A stretch of 64,000 bases of DNA from Galbula dea (Eukaryota > Chordata > Aves > Piciformes > Galbulidae): assembly GCA_013399015.1 (NCBI GenBank), contig VWZX01002690.1, forward strand, positions 186,001 to 250,000. Reading direction: 5' to 3'. Shown here one piece after another: positions 36,075-49,320 of this stretch (positions are counted from its first letter, which is position 1; every line of letters begins with the position of its first letter). The notes beneath the pieces are model-generated. The model was not told where the DNA came from. It saw only the letters and a list, made by a program, of their open reading frames with translations, and ran no database searches. Both the position numbers and the translations under genes were made by a program.

Positions 36075-39000
36075 TTAAGGCAGGAGCTAATTAAAGTATT
36101 TGTTCTGGTTTTGTTGCTTAACAAAAATGAAGATTAACCACTTTAGTTTTGCTTTCCCCATCTGTCACTGAGGAAAGAGCTCAGAAGCTTAGGGGTAGTC
36201 TGTAATATTCCACTGGTTATCCTGGCACACAAATGTCTGTGTGGACAGACAGCAAAGAGCAAAGAGCAACATTTAGCTTAAAAAACAATAAGAAAAAATG
36301 GCAGAATGATTTTTTTCTGACTTAGAAACAGTTTCCTTTCCATTTTTACCAGTTTCAGCTGATGGCTTATGCAGGTAACTTCCAGCCTTTGTCAGGAAAG
36401 GGAGTGAGCTATTGATTATGTGTAGTGGGATCCTGGCTGGAGCTGAGCTCTCAGATGATCCTGTTTCACTGCTGACATGTTTATTTTGATCACTAAGTGA
36501 TTTACTGGATGGATCCTAGTAGCTGAAGGATGTGCAAGTGTTTAAAATCTCACCATCCTTCTTGAATTTGCTGGGGTGACCTTATTTTTTGAAAGTGCTG
36601 CTCTCTTCCATTGTGGAAGCTGTGGACCAGAGTCCTGTGTGCTCTGACATGGGATCTTCTAAAGGAAAAACAGTCCAAAAATGGGCTTAATATTAGGCAA
36701 AAGAAGACCTCAGTGAACTAGCATTTCCTCACACCTTGCCCAGGCTTTGATGGAAGGGTGAACAGGATGATGTTTCATGGATGTTGTTCTCCAGGAGTAT
36801 TTTTGTATTTCCATCTCCTGATGGTTTGTTTCCTTTTCCTAACCCCCTTCTTTTTTTAATGTCAGAACTCACTGCACAATAAGGATAGTCTCAAAAAAGC
36901 AGGAAGAAATGAGAGATAGGAGGGCATTTCCCTTCTGTCTAGTTCATTAGAAGGCAGTATGTGGTGCTACCTGTATGGAAATATCCAAAATCAATGTTGA
37001 ATTTGTCACCCATCCCACAGATCCTTTTCATCAGCTCCAACTCATTAAATACAGGTCTTTTTCTTTGTTTTTTATTTCACCCTCCTCCCAAAAAATCTGT
37101 TCACTGGTTTGTGGGGAGAAGCAGGTTTCTACTTCATCCTTGGTTTTTGGGAGGTGGCTCTTTGAAATTGCATGATCTTCAAGAGATTTTTTTTCAAACT
37201 CTTGGGGTTTTTTTCTTGTTACTGCAGGAAAATCTTGGCACCCTGCAATACAAGGCTGAGTTCTGACTGATTACAGTGAAACCAGGTTGATTAACTTTAA
37301 GTAAGGAAGAGCTTTCATCTGTGTTTCAGTGTGTGGTGAACTTAGTGTGTGATGAGAAAAGGAGGATTAAGGCTGTGTCTACATCAGCAAAATATTCAGT
37401 GTGATAAGAATGAATCAGAAGATCAAAGCAGTTGATGCTAGAGCTCCACATCTTGCTATGTGGTTGGAAGTTTTCACTTCAGACCAGGGTTAGTGTGATC
37501 TCCTGCTCAGAATGCATTGGTGTTACACATGGTTCCAAACCACCCACTCAATGTCCAAAGGCTCATGGCTACCTTAGGGAGCACACCACACCTGATGGGC
37601 CTCTGGAGTGGAGATCCTCAGCTGGTTTTCTATGAAATTCAACTTGCAGGCATCTAGTTTTCAGGAACCCAACCATACTGTGCAACAAAACAAAGCACAG
37701 TAACATGAGGAGACTGAGGGACTATAAACCAACACGTTAGCATGATGCAACCTAAAAGTGCTTCCTAGGTAGATGAGCACAGGCCATCATGATATTAGAA
37801 TTTAAGTGGCTTTCTGTACAACCCCCTCAGTGGTTCAGCTTTCTTGAAGTCTTGCAGCTCCTCCTACATCAGACCAATATTCAGGCTGAGACCCCTCCTG
37901 TAGTGTGCTGTGAATACTTCAGTAGTTCAACTCCTTCAGAAACATCCTAGGGAAAATATAACCCAGATTAAAGTCTGTAGGCATGTTAAGCTTATCAAGG
38001 ATTACATCTTGGATACATGGAGGTAAATTAGAAAGGCTGGTGATATTCTACCACTTTACAGTGGCATTTTGAGAGAGATTTCCATCTCAGTGAGGACCCT
38101 TCTTCAGTCACTGTGGCACAGAGCCATGCAGCCCCTGCACAGAGCAGGCACACAGAGTTAGCACACTCCTGTGACAAGCTGATAAGCCCTGTCAAGGAGT
38201 CAGTAAATCAGCAATGATTATTAGCTGAGACCTGGTGCCCCTCAAACTTAGATGTACCACCTCTAGACCTGAGCTGGTTCACCAGCAGTCATCTTGGCTG
38301 TCTTTGCCTCCATGGTGAAGACCTAGCCACAGTCTCCTGACAGTGCCTGACCTGCACCTTCTCCAAATCCTTAGGCCAATGGTACTATCCTGGTGTCTGC
38401 TGCTTTGTTGGAGGTCTCCATTAAGCAATTCAAGCTAGAATATGCAGTTGCTCCTTGTGACAGAGTGATGCAGGGTTTTGAACTTCATGAGGCTTGACAT
38501 TAGCATTAATTGATCTGCAGTTCAGCTCCTACAGGATTTGTTTGGTTGTTGATTCTTTTCCAACCAACCAACCTCCTACAATACTTAATAATGTCAGTGC
38601 AGTAGTTTTAACATTTTCCATCAGCTGGTAGGATCTGACATATTTTGATGTTTCCATAATCCCAAGGTCTCACATCTGTCACTCAGTATTGGCAATTGGT
38701 TTGTGTGATGAAAACAATTGCAAGAAAGCATGTGGGAGAGCTGTGCTCCTCCTTGCAGTTGTCTTCTGTTTGCTTTAACATGGATTACTTAAAAGTGAAA
38801 TTTAGAAGTGAGCTCTTACTCTGATAGAAGTATTACCTAAATAAAACCATATCACTCTGCACATCTTTTAAGGATGAAGTGGCATTGGCAGGTATTTCAT
38901 TCAATTCCTGCACATAGTTTAATATACCTGTCCACAGTTTCTCATTTTTTCATTCATTGATGCCAGTCAATTTTCATCAGCAAAAAAAAAAAAAAAACAG

Positions 39001-39999
39001 AATGAAGGGAACAAAATAAGGGTTCAAACCAAATTCCAAACAGAATGAACTGGGGTGTTTTTTTCAGTAAATTTGGATCAAGCCTCAGTTTTAAAATGAA
39101 GGAAAATTACATTTTAAATGAACGCTGAAAAAGCACCTAGTTTTATAATTTCCTCCTTTTTTTTTAAGACTAATAAGATTTTGTATGTATATATATTCTT
39201 AAATGTAGTGCTATGGATACCTGACATCTATCTGAAGGCCTGGTAGTGGAGGAGGGCTGATAAAATCCAGACAGAAACCCAAAGGTCTCTTGCAGTCATG
39301 TGAGTGAAAGCTTTTGCTACCACTTCTCTTACTGATGCACTTTGGTTGTGCAACCAGGGGCTGCTTGTCCCAAAGCTCCACTCTGCAAGCCCAGGTGAGC
39401 TACAGATCCATTGCCACACAACCCCCTCCTCTCTTCCTTCCTTGCTGCAGAAAGCTAACTTGAAACCCACAGACTGAGCTGGAGGCAAAGCTAAGCCTCT
39501 TCCTGACAGTCACAACAGGGCACTAACAAGAGGAAAATGAACTTTTTCCCTTGGCCTCCACTCCTAGATCTACAGGATGAACTGGCAAGTCTTTCCTGCC
39601 AGGAAACAGCAGCAAAGTCTTCCCAGAGCAGAAGGACATGTGGAGTTTCCTTCAGTGAAAAGCAGTCACTGATACAACAGGAACAAAACCACTGCAACTC
39701 TAAAGGGCACAGCTAAACTCTGATGTGATCAACACTTTAAGTAGTGCATAAAATCAATTCCTATTGATGAATATTAATTTAACAGTCCAGCAATCAGTTG
39801 CTGTTAAAGAAAGAGGACAGCTAATGCCCTGTTCCTGAGTAAATTCTATATTGTAAACAGATCCTGAGAGATGCAAATATTGGCTGCCTTCACTTTTCCT
39901 CAGCAGAAGGTTTGAATGTCAAACTTTATGTTATTAACAATTTTAAATATAAAGGTAGGTAATAAACTAATGTCTAATCAAGCCTATCCCCTGTAATTA
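36075..39999. other. Non-coding DNA, nothing recognised
   Basis: No mobile element or gene seen. A run of 16 A at 38982-38997 is the main low-complexity item. An acceptor-like TTTTTTTCTTGTTACTGCAG ends at 37227 without a convincing exon after it. Confidence 0.5.
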
Positions 40000-42219
40000 C
40001 AGTCCACCCACCACCATGCTGTGTAGGTGGTAGGTGTCCCTTGCTAGCATGGTCCTGACTCTTGGGTATTGGAGGCACCTGACTGCAGGGAGGGTTGGAG
40101 TTCCCACAGCCCTTGCAGAACAGATCTCTTCAGCAGCAGCTTGGGGAATTTAGCTAAGCAAAACTGTAACAAAATTACTCTCTGAAGTCCTGGGGAAAAA
40201 AAAAAAAAAGGTAAGGAAAAAGTATCTGGGGAAATGCCTTGAGTTACTAAAAAAATTAATTTGCTCTGCATTAATTATTGGATAATTAAGTTCAGTAACA
40301 AAGTTTCACTGGCATTTGGATCTTTGGTGGTTTTCATTACTTCTGCTCACTGACAGCATGGAAATGTTTTGGAAGATAAAGGGCAACACCACCCTCCTTG
40401 TACCATAGATGCTTTGTGGATATGACATAAACAACTACTCCCACTGGAATTTTAGTTCATATAGTGAAAACTTCAAGTTTGAAAAGATAGTCATTTTGTG
40501 CTTAGTAATACTTTTTTTTTAATGGAACATGTGTAATTAATTTATTCCCTCTTCTCTGAGTTTATATTTATATTTAGTACATATAGGAGAGAATTTCTCA
40601 CTTTTTTAAAATCTCTGTTTTAAAGAGATACAGGTATAAAGACCCTTTGTAAAATAGGTACAGACAATGCAGCATAGAGAGGGTATATAGGCATCACTGA
40701 AGTGAAATCAGGGTTAATATTCTGTACTAAAAATCTAGCTGTGGTAATCAGATGGGCTATTTCTGTATTGCTTAGCTGGTTAGCAACCACAAAGCCTAAA
40801 ACACTAGCCTGGTTATCAACCTAAAGCCACCTAACTGGTGTCCACACTAGGTCCCATTAGTCCTAAAAACATATCAGTCAAGAAGAGAGCACATATCAAT
40901 TAAACAAAAAAAAACCAAATAGCAACTACTCTGCTGTGTTCTGACTACTTTCTTGCAGCTAGAAAAGTGTTAATAACTTCACTCATTCTTGCAAGTTTGG
41001 ACCCAACTCCATCACATTTCACAGTCACAGATACAACTGCTGCTAAGCCTCAGCATGAGGGCAATTCTCTTATGCATGTACACAACTGCTCTGGGAGGTG
41101 GGCAATCAAAATTCCCTTTTTGCTACCATGTAAAAGCCAGTAAGGAAAAAACTCTCCTTAGGTAGGTTCAGTTCAGTACCTTTGATGACCTTCATTCATC
41201 AATAGAAAAAGCTTGAAACAGGTGAAAAGTCGATAGTATAAGGTTAAGGGATATAAGGACAAAGTTGTCTCATTAAAAATACCCCAAACATAATCAGCAT
41301 CTTAAATTAGTGAAATTAGGTGATTAGCTTGTGATGCAGTTCAGAGAACCATTGCAGTTCAGAATATGCTCCTGCTGGTGCAGTAGTTATTTAAAGTAAA
41401 AATGACAGTGCCAAGTTTTAATAAACTAAGCCCTCCACTGGATTGTTTTCTGTTCCATAACATCAGAGAAGTGTTTCCAGAACACTACAAAATCTCTCCT
41501 TTTCTGAACTCTCCCACTTGCCTGCCCTGCATTTTCACTTTACCATGAATCAGCAGCTGGTCCAAGTAACATCTTCAACGTGAACCTCTTCAGGACAAAT
41601 CTGGAGAGTGGGGGTCTCTGGGGTGTGCTGCTGCATGGGGCTGGAGCATGTTTATACTCTTTGTAGGTCTGTGGGAGTGGATGAAAGGTAACAGTGACAC
41701 TGAAAACTGAGCACTGTGGCTGTCCTTAGCTTGAAACTACGAGATGCTATAATATTTACAAGAGGGGAGCTCCAGTCTTTCCAAACTTGGGAAAAACTGC
41801 ACAGAAGCAGAGACAGGTGGCAAATAAGGAAAGTGAAACTACAACAGGTAGCCTCTGAAACCTGAGGAGCTCAGCAGCTTCCTTCAAGGTAGGAATAAAA
41901 AGTTCTAAAGCCAGTTGCAAAATCTCTGTTCCAATTTAGTGACTACTGAAAAAAGAAGCCCCAAACTTAACTGATTAAAGTTTTTAACTATCTAAGAAGC
42001 TTCCCTGTGAGGTATCTCCACGGGTTTAGCATTTTTTTTTTACGTTTTAAGTGTTCTCTTCACTGGGCAAAACAGAGAATTTGCTGTTTTCACAGAAAGG
42101 TCATCAGTAGCCTGAAGGTTTATGCAAACCCTTCACACCAAGGACTAAGAACATTAGGATGGAGTGAGTGAGTGATAAAAGAACTTAGGACATGAAGATT
42201 AGAAACTACTCTAAGGAAG
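40000..42219. other. Non-coding DNA, nothing recognised
   Basis: An A-run at about 40197-40209 and a small AT-rich TTAATTATTGGATAATTAAG patch near 40271-40290. No gene or repeat family seen. Confidence 0.5.
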
Positions 42220-43290
42220 AAAAGGGTGGGGGCCGAGCACTTGTCAATGCAAGGTCATACCTTGTGTGCTGCGTTAGCTACCCTGACAGCTGTCCCTAAG
42301 ACCTGTGAGAGCCTTCCAGGTGATCAGCAGAGAAGTTCAGGCTGGCTTGTACAAGGTTTCTTCCCTGGTGCACGCTCCTGTGTCACTCTCCTTTTTTGGA
42401 AGACGTTGACCATATGATGATATTCAAATGGCCAAGCGTTTCCGACTGCCAGATCTGCCAAACAGCGAATCAACCTTTATAATTAAAGGTGACAAGCTGA
42501 CAAGGAAAATGAATGTAAGATGGTACACGTAGACGAATTTTTATGTCAGATTGCCTTCTGTGCACTTGTTTTCTCTTTGTCAATAGCCGAGGGCTCATTT
42601 CTCTCTACTAGAAGCGCATTTTAGACCGAGGCCTTCAGACAGCTCCCCTTCGCCCTAGTGAATCTGCTGATTAATTTTGGATGCTCCTCTTAATTAACAC
42701 CCCAAAGGAAGTCTAGATTTTCTAGCCTATATTCCATGTAAAACAAGTGAATCTGAAGAACAATGACCTAAGGAGACAGGCGCGCTCTGTCCGAATGACA
42801 TTACAAGAACACTGAATATCTCACAAGTCAGGGCCTGGTCAGGCGATGCCTAGGGAAAATGTAGGCCTTTAATCAGGGCAGAAATGAGATTCAGATGAGT
42901 CCAATTTCATTTTCTTTATTGCTGACAAAGAGAGGCTGGGATGGATGCCACCTGACAGTTGAAACATGGTGCCCCTATGCAGGAGCGGATGCCTCTGGCC
43001 TTGATTAATAATTGGTATCATTTTGACTCGCGGGCAGAGAAGTCGATGATGGATGAGAGAAAAAGGGTGAAGTGATTTATTATAAAATTAGGATAAAATA
43101 ACCAACTGGCTAATTGCACACAAGCCTCATAAAATGTAGCTGTGGAGTCAGAAGTGCAATGCCAGGCAACAATAATTTCCACCTCAGTTTTCACAAGGAG
43201 AGATCTCCGAGCGGAGGAAGTTGGCGACAACTCTTAAGTCGTGCAGCTGCTTAGCGCAGGAGAACTCTTGCCCATACGAGCACTTGTGTT
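42220..43290. promoter_or_regulatory. Strongest candidate conserved developmental enhancer
   Basis: Over about 1 kb the base composition changes: roughly two dozen CpGs are kept between 42400 and 43290 (for example AAGCGTTTCCG, GCGCGC, CTCGCGGGC, CTCCGAGCGG), while the 2 kb on either side has few. Homeodomain-type cores are frequent: CTGATTAATTTT near 42667, TAATTAA at 42691-42697, TTGATTAATAATTGG at 43001-43015 and TAATTG at 43111-43116. A TALE half-site TGACAG lies at 42953-42958. No transposon signature is present and open frames are short. Sequence of this kind (moderate GC, retained CpG, TAATTA clusters, gene-poor setting) is typical of vertebrate long-range enhancers. The target gene cannot be named from this window. 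Confidence 0.6.
42428..42532 (+). CDS. Possible 34-codon small ORF inside the candidate enhancer (speculative)
   Basis: An ATG at 42428 followed by G opens a 34-codon frame ending at TAG (42530-42532). The product begins MAKRFRLPDLPNSESTF and is rich in Lys and Arg. The start context has C at -3, so it is not a strong initiation site. An open frame of this length occurs often by chance. It is listed only because it sits in the CpG-retaining segment, where conservation could equally reflect DNA-level function. I recognise no family. Confidence 0.1.
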   Translation: MAKRFRLPDLPNSESTFIIKGDKLTRKMNVRWYT

Positions 43291-46200
43291 CCAGTTTTTA
43301 TCCTTACTGTTGCACAAGGAAAGGAAAGACTAGAGAACTAAACAGGTCACATGAAACCAACTGTTGCTTCTCAGTCAAAGCTAGTAAAACCTCCTAACCC
43401 TGGCATTTCTTTGCATGCATACTTTAACAGGTAAAAAAACCCCTCAAATTATGAAACAGATGCATATCTGTTTAATCAAAATTCAACATAAAAATGGACT
43501 TGTAATCTCTATGGGAGCACTATGTAAAAGTGTACAGCCCTCTTGGTAGGTATTGCACTGTGTGATGCTTTGAACTTCCAAATCTCTGCTCTGATAGTGA
43601 TTTTAAAAGCTGCATGTCTTCAGCACAGTACAGTTACAGCTTTAAAACCCCTTATGTTCTAATATCCATTTGCTGTCTGGTAAAAAATGTTTCTTTTTCT
43701 CTTTATGATCCCACTGTTTTGGGTTTGTTTCTTTATACAACAAATGCTTTCTCACTTTCTCTTGGAAAATTTAAAAATCTAACCTGTTATAATTCCTTGA
43801 AATATTTTGCCACCAGCAGTGCCAACCAATATCCAAATGTTTGGTTTTCCCTGCAAAGTCAACTACTAAACCAGCTAAAATTACTGAATTAAATGAAAGT
43901 GGCAAAAATACTGTCCCAATAGGATGGATCTAGTCATAAAACTGAAAATTAAAGATGGGGACAAAAAATTTAATTTTCATGTAATCCATTTCCACTCCAC
44001 TACCAAGACAAAAATCTGGCATTTGTCCTTATGTTCTGCAAATTTCCAGAAACTGAATTTTCCATGCTACAGGATTTTCAAATAATAATATGCAAACACT
44101 TCATGACAATTCCAAGGCAACAGCCATCACTTAATAGCATTAAACTTCTTCTTTGCTCCTAACAAGAAATAAAAATGGCATCCACTGTTCTTTATCTCAC
44201 ATCTAATCCAGCCTTATCTGCATACCATGAGGAGTCATTTGTTTTTGTGGAGAGATTTGAGAAAAGTTAACCTGAGTTCACTCTTAAAGTGAGTTACTTA
44301 AACTACAGCAATTCCACAGGAAATTTGGTTTAAGGCTTTTAAAGTGTCTTTAACATAAGGACAGCCTTATGAATAAGAGGAAACTGAATTAAGACTGTTT
44401 CTGAATGAAAGCATCCACAATTTACTGCAGCTTCACTGAAAACTCTTTTCAAACTCATGTTACTGTTTTATCTGGACTATCTTCTTCAAGAGTCTCCTAC
44501 TCAAAAACCTGTTCATGTTGATTCATTTCTAGTTTATTCAGAGGGGAAAAAAAACCAAGTGAAAGATTATTAAAGAGAAAAATTATAGAAGAACCATCCT
44601 TTTTGGTCTGATTCCAAAACTGTAAAATTTATCATCATCTCTGTCAAAATCTGAAGGCTCTAGCTCATCATGATAATGGGAGCAGGAGCTTGAGAAAAAT
44701 ACATATTGCTGTGAAAAAGGAGATCAGTCACAGTGCCCGTGCTGGCTTTGCAAATTGCATGAATAGTCTTCTCATCATCAATACCTATGTTCCTCCAGTG
44801 TCTCAGAGGTTTGGAGTTTCAGGATAAAAGGAAATCATTTTAATTAACCAGAGTGCTTTCAAGACCAAGAGGTAGCTGATGCTGCAAGGAACATCTTGTG
44901 CTGTGAGCCCCAGCAGCTCTATGCTCAAGAAGCAGCAGCACAGCTGGCTGTGAGAGGACATTCTTCCATCAGCCACCTCGTCAGAGATGCTGGGGCCATC
45001 ATGTCCACTCTTTGGATGAGGCTGATGCCAGCCATGAGCTAACTCCACATCTTTACTACCTTCCTTCCTCTACCTTTGCTACCACTGGGAACTATGTGCC
45101 TGGCAAAGGGGAGGGGTAGCATCACTAATGTCTGGGAGTCTTGTGGCTGAAACAATAATATCAAAGGTTAGGAAGCTGAACACTTCTTCCCAGGTTTTTC
45201 AAGGGAGTCTGAGAGCAGCTTCAAGATGAGGAGGGAAATTGAAATCTATTTAGCATTTCCTCAAGACTTGGTTTCAAGGTCCACAAACTGAGGAATGTCT
45301 CTCATGGGATCATTTTCTTCCCACCAGCTTTGCTACAGGTAGCTAGAAAAAAAGGAGGAGATCAAATCTTTCTGGACTTGGAAGGAGGTGGAAACTATCG
45401 AAGAAATATGTTTTCTCCACTCCCCATCTTTCAAGAGCTAGTTGTAAGGAATCTAAGTGGTGGGTGGCCCTCAAGTGTCATTTGGACTTTGGGTAACCTG
45501 TGTGAAGAACTAAAAATTGCATTGTGGCTTAGATATGTTGTCAGAAAGCAACAGATTGGTTTTATTCAGGCAGCTTTTGCACTTCTATTAGCTCTGTATT
45601 TTTGTCCCTCCCCAGGCCTCCTTATCTTTCTTGTGTTAGTTTGTAGAAATCATTCCCATCCTTTGGTATCCTTTCTGAAGGCAAACCTCAAGGAAACTTC
45701 TCTATTCCTTTGGAACAAGCTACACCTTTCTTTAAGAAATCCCTTTGAGAAAGCTGGTGAAAGAAGAACAAGATTTAGTGCTGGTCTGTGTCTCCCAGCA
45801 TAGGTTAGGTGATGGATTACAAAGCAAAAAGGTGAACTGGGACACATCTCTGCCTCATAAAAGTATAAAATATAAAAGGGCCAAATTAGGCAAACTGAAT
45901 TGGGCAAAAGCACAGAATGTGAATGGCAGAGGCAGGAGAATTATTGTTTTGGAAGTCTGCTTTTGTAGTTGTTTTGCATGACAGAACAGGAGGTTGTTTG
46001 TTCTTTACCTAACACCTGAGCACCGGTTTCCTTTTGGGCTCCATTTGTATCTCAGGGGCATGCACAGTAACAGCTACAAACACACCTGAGCAATGTTAAT
46101 GCTCTTTCAGTGTGGGGAATGTGTCTCCCTCTTTACATGAGACTTCATATAAGACTGGGTGATTCTAGTGAGAGCAAATAAAACCTTATTGATGTTACCC

Positions 46201-48356
46201 TTTCCTCAATCACTGAATTTGGCCCCCTGGGAAGGCTTCCAGCTGTTCTCCTTCGCGATGTCCACGTTCCCATCAGGACACTGCAGCAGCTCAGGGATGT
46301 GAGTGCCATGCTGTCAGCACAGTAGACCTTTAGATCAACATAAGATTAAACTGACTCCAAAAATCTTTGACTATGTCAGGTCTGGCTCTGTCCCTCTCAG
46401 AAAACGATAACTTACCCTCTTAGCAGCTGCATTTGAACTGTGTTTTGTGTCAATGTGGGATAAAGAAACAAGAGGCCTGCATGTAATTTGGATTTTTCCA
46501 AGTATCTCATTTCAATCTAATGTACTGTTGTGTAATTAAGCCAGTAAGTCTATAGCACCAGCCCATTCCAGGACCTGCTCTGCTGTCTTGATTCCGTGAC
46601 AAATTCTGGTTTCCATTGCTTGTCCAGAGATGATAACAGTGTGATTTACAGGTATAAGTAACAAATGAGATCAATTAAAAAGACTAAGAGTGGCACCTGT
46701 CTAAGTGTAGGGTTGCACTAAATGATTCCCACATCTTTGTTTCCTGTAGGACCCTGCATTTGCAGCCCCTCCTCGGGAAGGTTAACAATGGGAGAGCTGT
46801 TTCTGAATGCCCATGGCCCAAGAAAGCAGACCTTATCCTGCAGCCCAGGGATATGATTATGATCTCTCAGTGAAAACAACAGCAGTATTTTTCAGCTCCC
46901 TGTGTACAAATGATCCTTGTGTGCCATACAGTTCTTGACTACAGCATCTTGGATTGCCCAATTTGTTACAAGTCCCTCCTGTGAGCTGCCTTTGTCTAGC
47001 TGAGCATAACTCACAGTCAGGTCCACGTCCCTCTTTCCTGGTGTACAATTCTCAGCATTTCTTAGCCTTAAAGACATTTCTAAAATATTTAAAAGTTCTT
47101 GTGGTTTGAAGACATGTTTTTTCCCCTCTTTTTTTTTCTCCATAGTGTCAGGGCAAGTGTGCAATTCTAAAATGAATAGAAGCAGTTCTGTAAGAGTTCC
47201 ATTCCTTCTATCTCCATTATTGGCTAATGAAACATAACAATCATTTTATGGCAGGTCATACTCCTACAGAAACTCCTTAAAGACTGTGCTGAACATGAAT
47301 GATGAAATCTGTATTTTTATTAGTACAGTTAAAAGCTTAAAGACATATCTGTGGTTCAGCAGAATATGTACTTCTTTAGACACTGGAACCTTCATCCAGT
47401 TGACCAGCAAATATTTGTTATGCAGCAGCCTGCCAACAGGAAATCATGGATGGAAGTCAAGTAAATAGGCCTTTTAGGACAGCTCAGAGAAGAGATAGCA
47501 AGGCATCCAAGAGGTGAAAGGGAGGTGGGTTTCTGAGTTTCCTTGCCCCCTATTGCCTTTTTCTTAACACCTTCTCCAGTGTTGCCTAGTGGCAGCAATC
47601 CCCTTCATTTGTTGTTGGCCTTGGAGTTCAAAGTCAAGGACAAAGTTCAAAGTTCAAAGACAAAGGCTTTTCCCCTCTTGGTATGCATATTCAAGATCTT
47701 GGGAGCTACTGCTTCTATGCACAGTCTGTCCCCTGTCAGAAGTATTCAGTTCAGACTATTTCTCCTCTACCTTTCCAACATGCCTCATTCCTCTGAGGCA
47801 TGGTTAGAAGTTCAGTGATGTTAGAATGGAGATTCCAAGCAAGGAACCCAATAGTTGGTCTCAGAAACCAACAACATCCAAAAGAAACATTTCCAGTTTT
47901 GTGCTGTTATGTTGCTATTTAAAGTGGTGAGTACTACCTGTGCACCTAGACTTCTTTGGTCTAGGACACCACTTAAATTTAGACTGGATTGTTGGTAATG
48001 AAAAACATTTAAGCTAACACTGTTTAGGTGACTATCATAAAGGAAATACACTCTGAATTAATAGTGGAGGATTAATATTCTTGATATATCCCTCCTGAGA
48101 ACCATCCTCCAGAAAAAAAAAAGATTAAAAAATTGTCCCTCTCTTTGAACAGGTTGAATTAAATCCAAGAACTAAATTATGTTAATTAGCTTTATATTCC
48201 TAGAACTATTCCCTGTAAGTAATGACAATCACATTGGTAAAGCAGCTGCAGGGAAATGGCTCTACTGATGTCCATAGTGCTCCTGTACAGGGAATAGAGA
48301 AGCTTTTTAGTGAAGTTCTGTCACTCTATTCATGCTGATGAGTTTTCATAATCATT
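43291..48356. other. Non-coding DNA; longest non-repetitive chance frame
   Basis: No gene or mobile element recognised. At 45330-45803 lies a 157-codon plus-strand frame, the longest in the window that is not a microsatellite translation. It has a hydrophobic stretch around residues 97-122 but no recognisable domain, no supporting exon structure, and overlapping frames on the other strand. I treat it as chance. A short CAAAG-rich direct-repeat patch lies near 47630-47665. Confidence 0.5.
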
Positions 48357-48705
48357 TCATAGAATCACAGAATGTTAGGGGTTGGAAGGGACCTCTGGAG
48401 ATCATCTAGTCCAACCCCCCTGCCACAGCAGGGTCACCTACAGCAGGTTGCACAGGATGGCATTCAGGTGGCTTTGGAATGTCTCCAGAGATAGAGACTC
48501 CACCACCTCTCTGGGCAGCCTGGGCCAGGGCTCCACCACCCTCAAAGGCAAGAAGTTCCTCCTTATGTTTAGATGGAACTTCCCATGTTCAAATCTGTGC
48601 CTGTTGCCTCTTGTCCTGTCCCTGGGCATCACTGAGCAAAGCCTGGCCCCATGCTCCTGACCCCCACCCCTGAAGTACTGATAAGCACTTATCAGTTCCC
48701 TCCTC
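48357..48705 (-). mobile_element. CR1 LINE 3'-terminal fragment (~350 bp)
   Basis: The plus strand starts TCATAGAATCACAGAATGTT and continues through GGTTGGAAGGGACCTCTGGA, ATCATCTAGTCCAACCCCCC, GAGACTCCACCACCTCTCTG, AGAAGTTCCTCCTTATGTT and CCTCTTGTCCTGTCCCTGGG. This is the reverse complement of the CR1 3' end, so the element is on the minus strand with its 3' end at 48357. About 350 bp remain, covering the 3' UTR and the extreme end of the reverse-transcriptase ORF. Frames of 89-92 codons on both strands here are repeat-derived and not host genes. It is the best-preserved CR1 in the window. Confidence 0.95.
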
Positions 48706-49320
48706 ATTTACTCACTGTATTTTGCACCAGTTTGTGATGCCATTTGCACTGCTGTTATACCTTACTTATTTACACTCTGTAGACCCATGTGCAAAACCAT
48801 CTGCAGAAACAGACCTGATCCATGAAAAGCATCACAAATATGTGAAGAGGAGCAAAATGGGAGAAAGGAATTGGGTGCAATACAGTCAAATATTAGTGTC
48901 TTCTCTTCTTCTCCAAATGCTTCAATGCATAATCACTATTTCTCTGAGAGTGCTGGAAATATCTTCTGCTGGAGGACCAAATTCTGGAGAGGAATGTCAA
49001 GCATTATCTATTGCCTTCCAGTCTTTCAAATAATTCTTAGAAGATATCTTTGGCCAGACTTCAATGATTTTATTTATTGTTTAAATAGAAGTTATTTTAT
49101 TGCACTTTGCTCTTTCTGTAGCTTACCTGCTTTTCCATGTTGCACCAACATCCTTCCAAGAGATGATTGATTTTCCTCACTCTGTGCAGCAGCTTTTCTA
49201 AAGCACATCTCCAGTGACAGAGGAGATTGCTTGGAGCAAATGCTAGAAATGCAAGAACCTTTTCAACAGGTTGAGGGTGTAATAAACTGAGTTATTAACA
49301 GGTTTTAAAAGAGGGACAGA
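48706..49320. other. Non-coding DNA, nothing recognised
   Basis: Ordinary sequence between the CR1 copy and the GATA-type simple repeat; 99-103-codon frames have no recognisable product. Confidence 0.45.

Noticed and set aside
37228..37300. Possible exon after a strong TTTTTTTCTTGTTACTGCAG acceptor
   Set aside because: The donor side is TAA|GTAAGG and the frame stops within 13 codons; no other support.
38982..38997. Poly(A) tail of a processed pseudogene
   Set aside because: No recognisable coding sequence or polyadenylation signal precedes the 16-A run on the plus strand, and no target-site duplication was seen.
45330..45803. 157-codon frame, longest outside simple repeats
   Set aside because: Length is within chance expectation for six frames of 64 kb. 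There is no domain, no codon-usage contrast and no supporting splice structure; only a hydrophobic patch is visible.
48382..48707. Opposed frames of 89-92 codons
   Set aside because: Both fall inside the CR1 3' end; repeat-derived.
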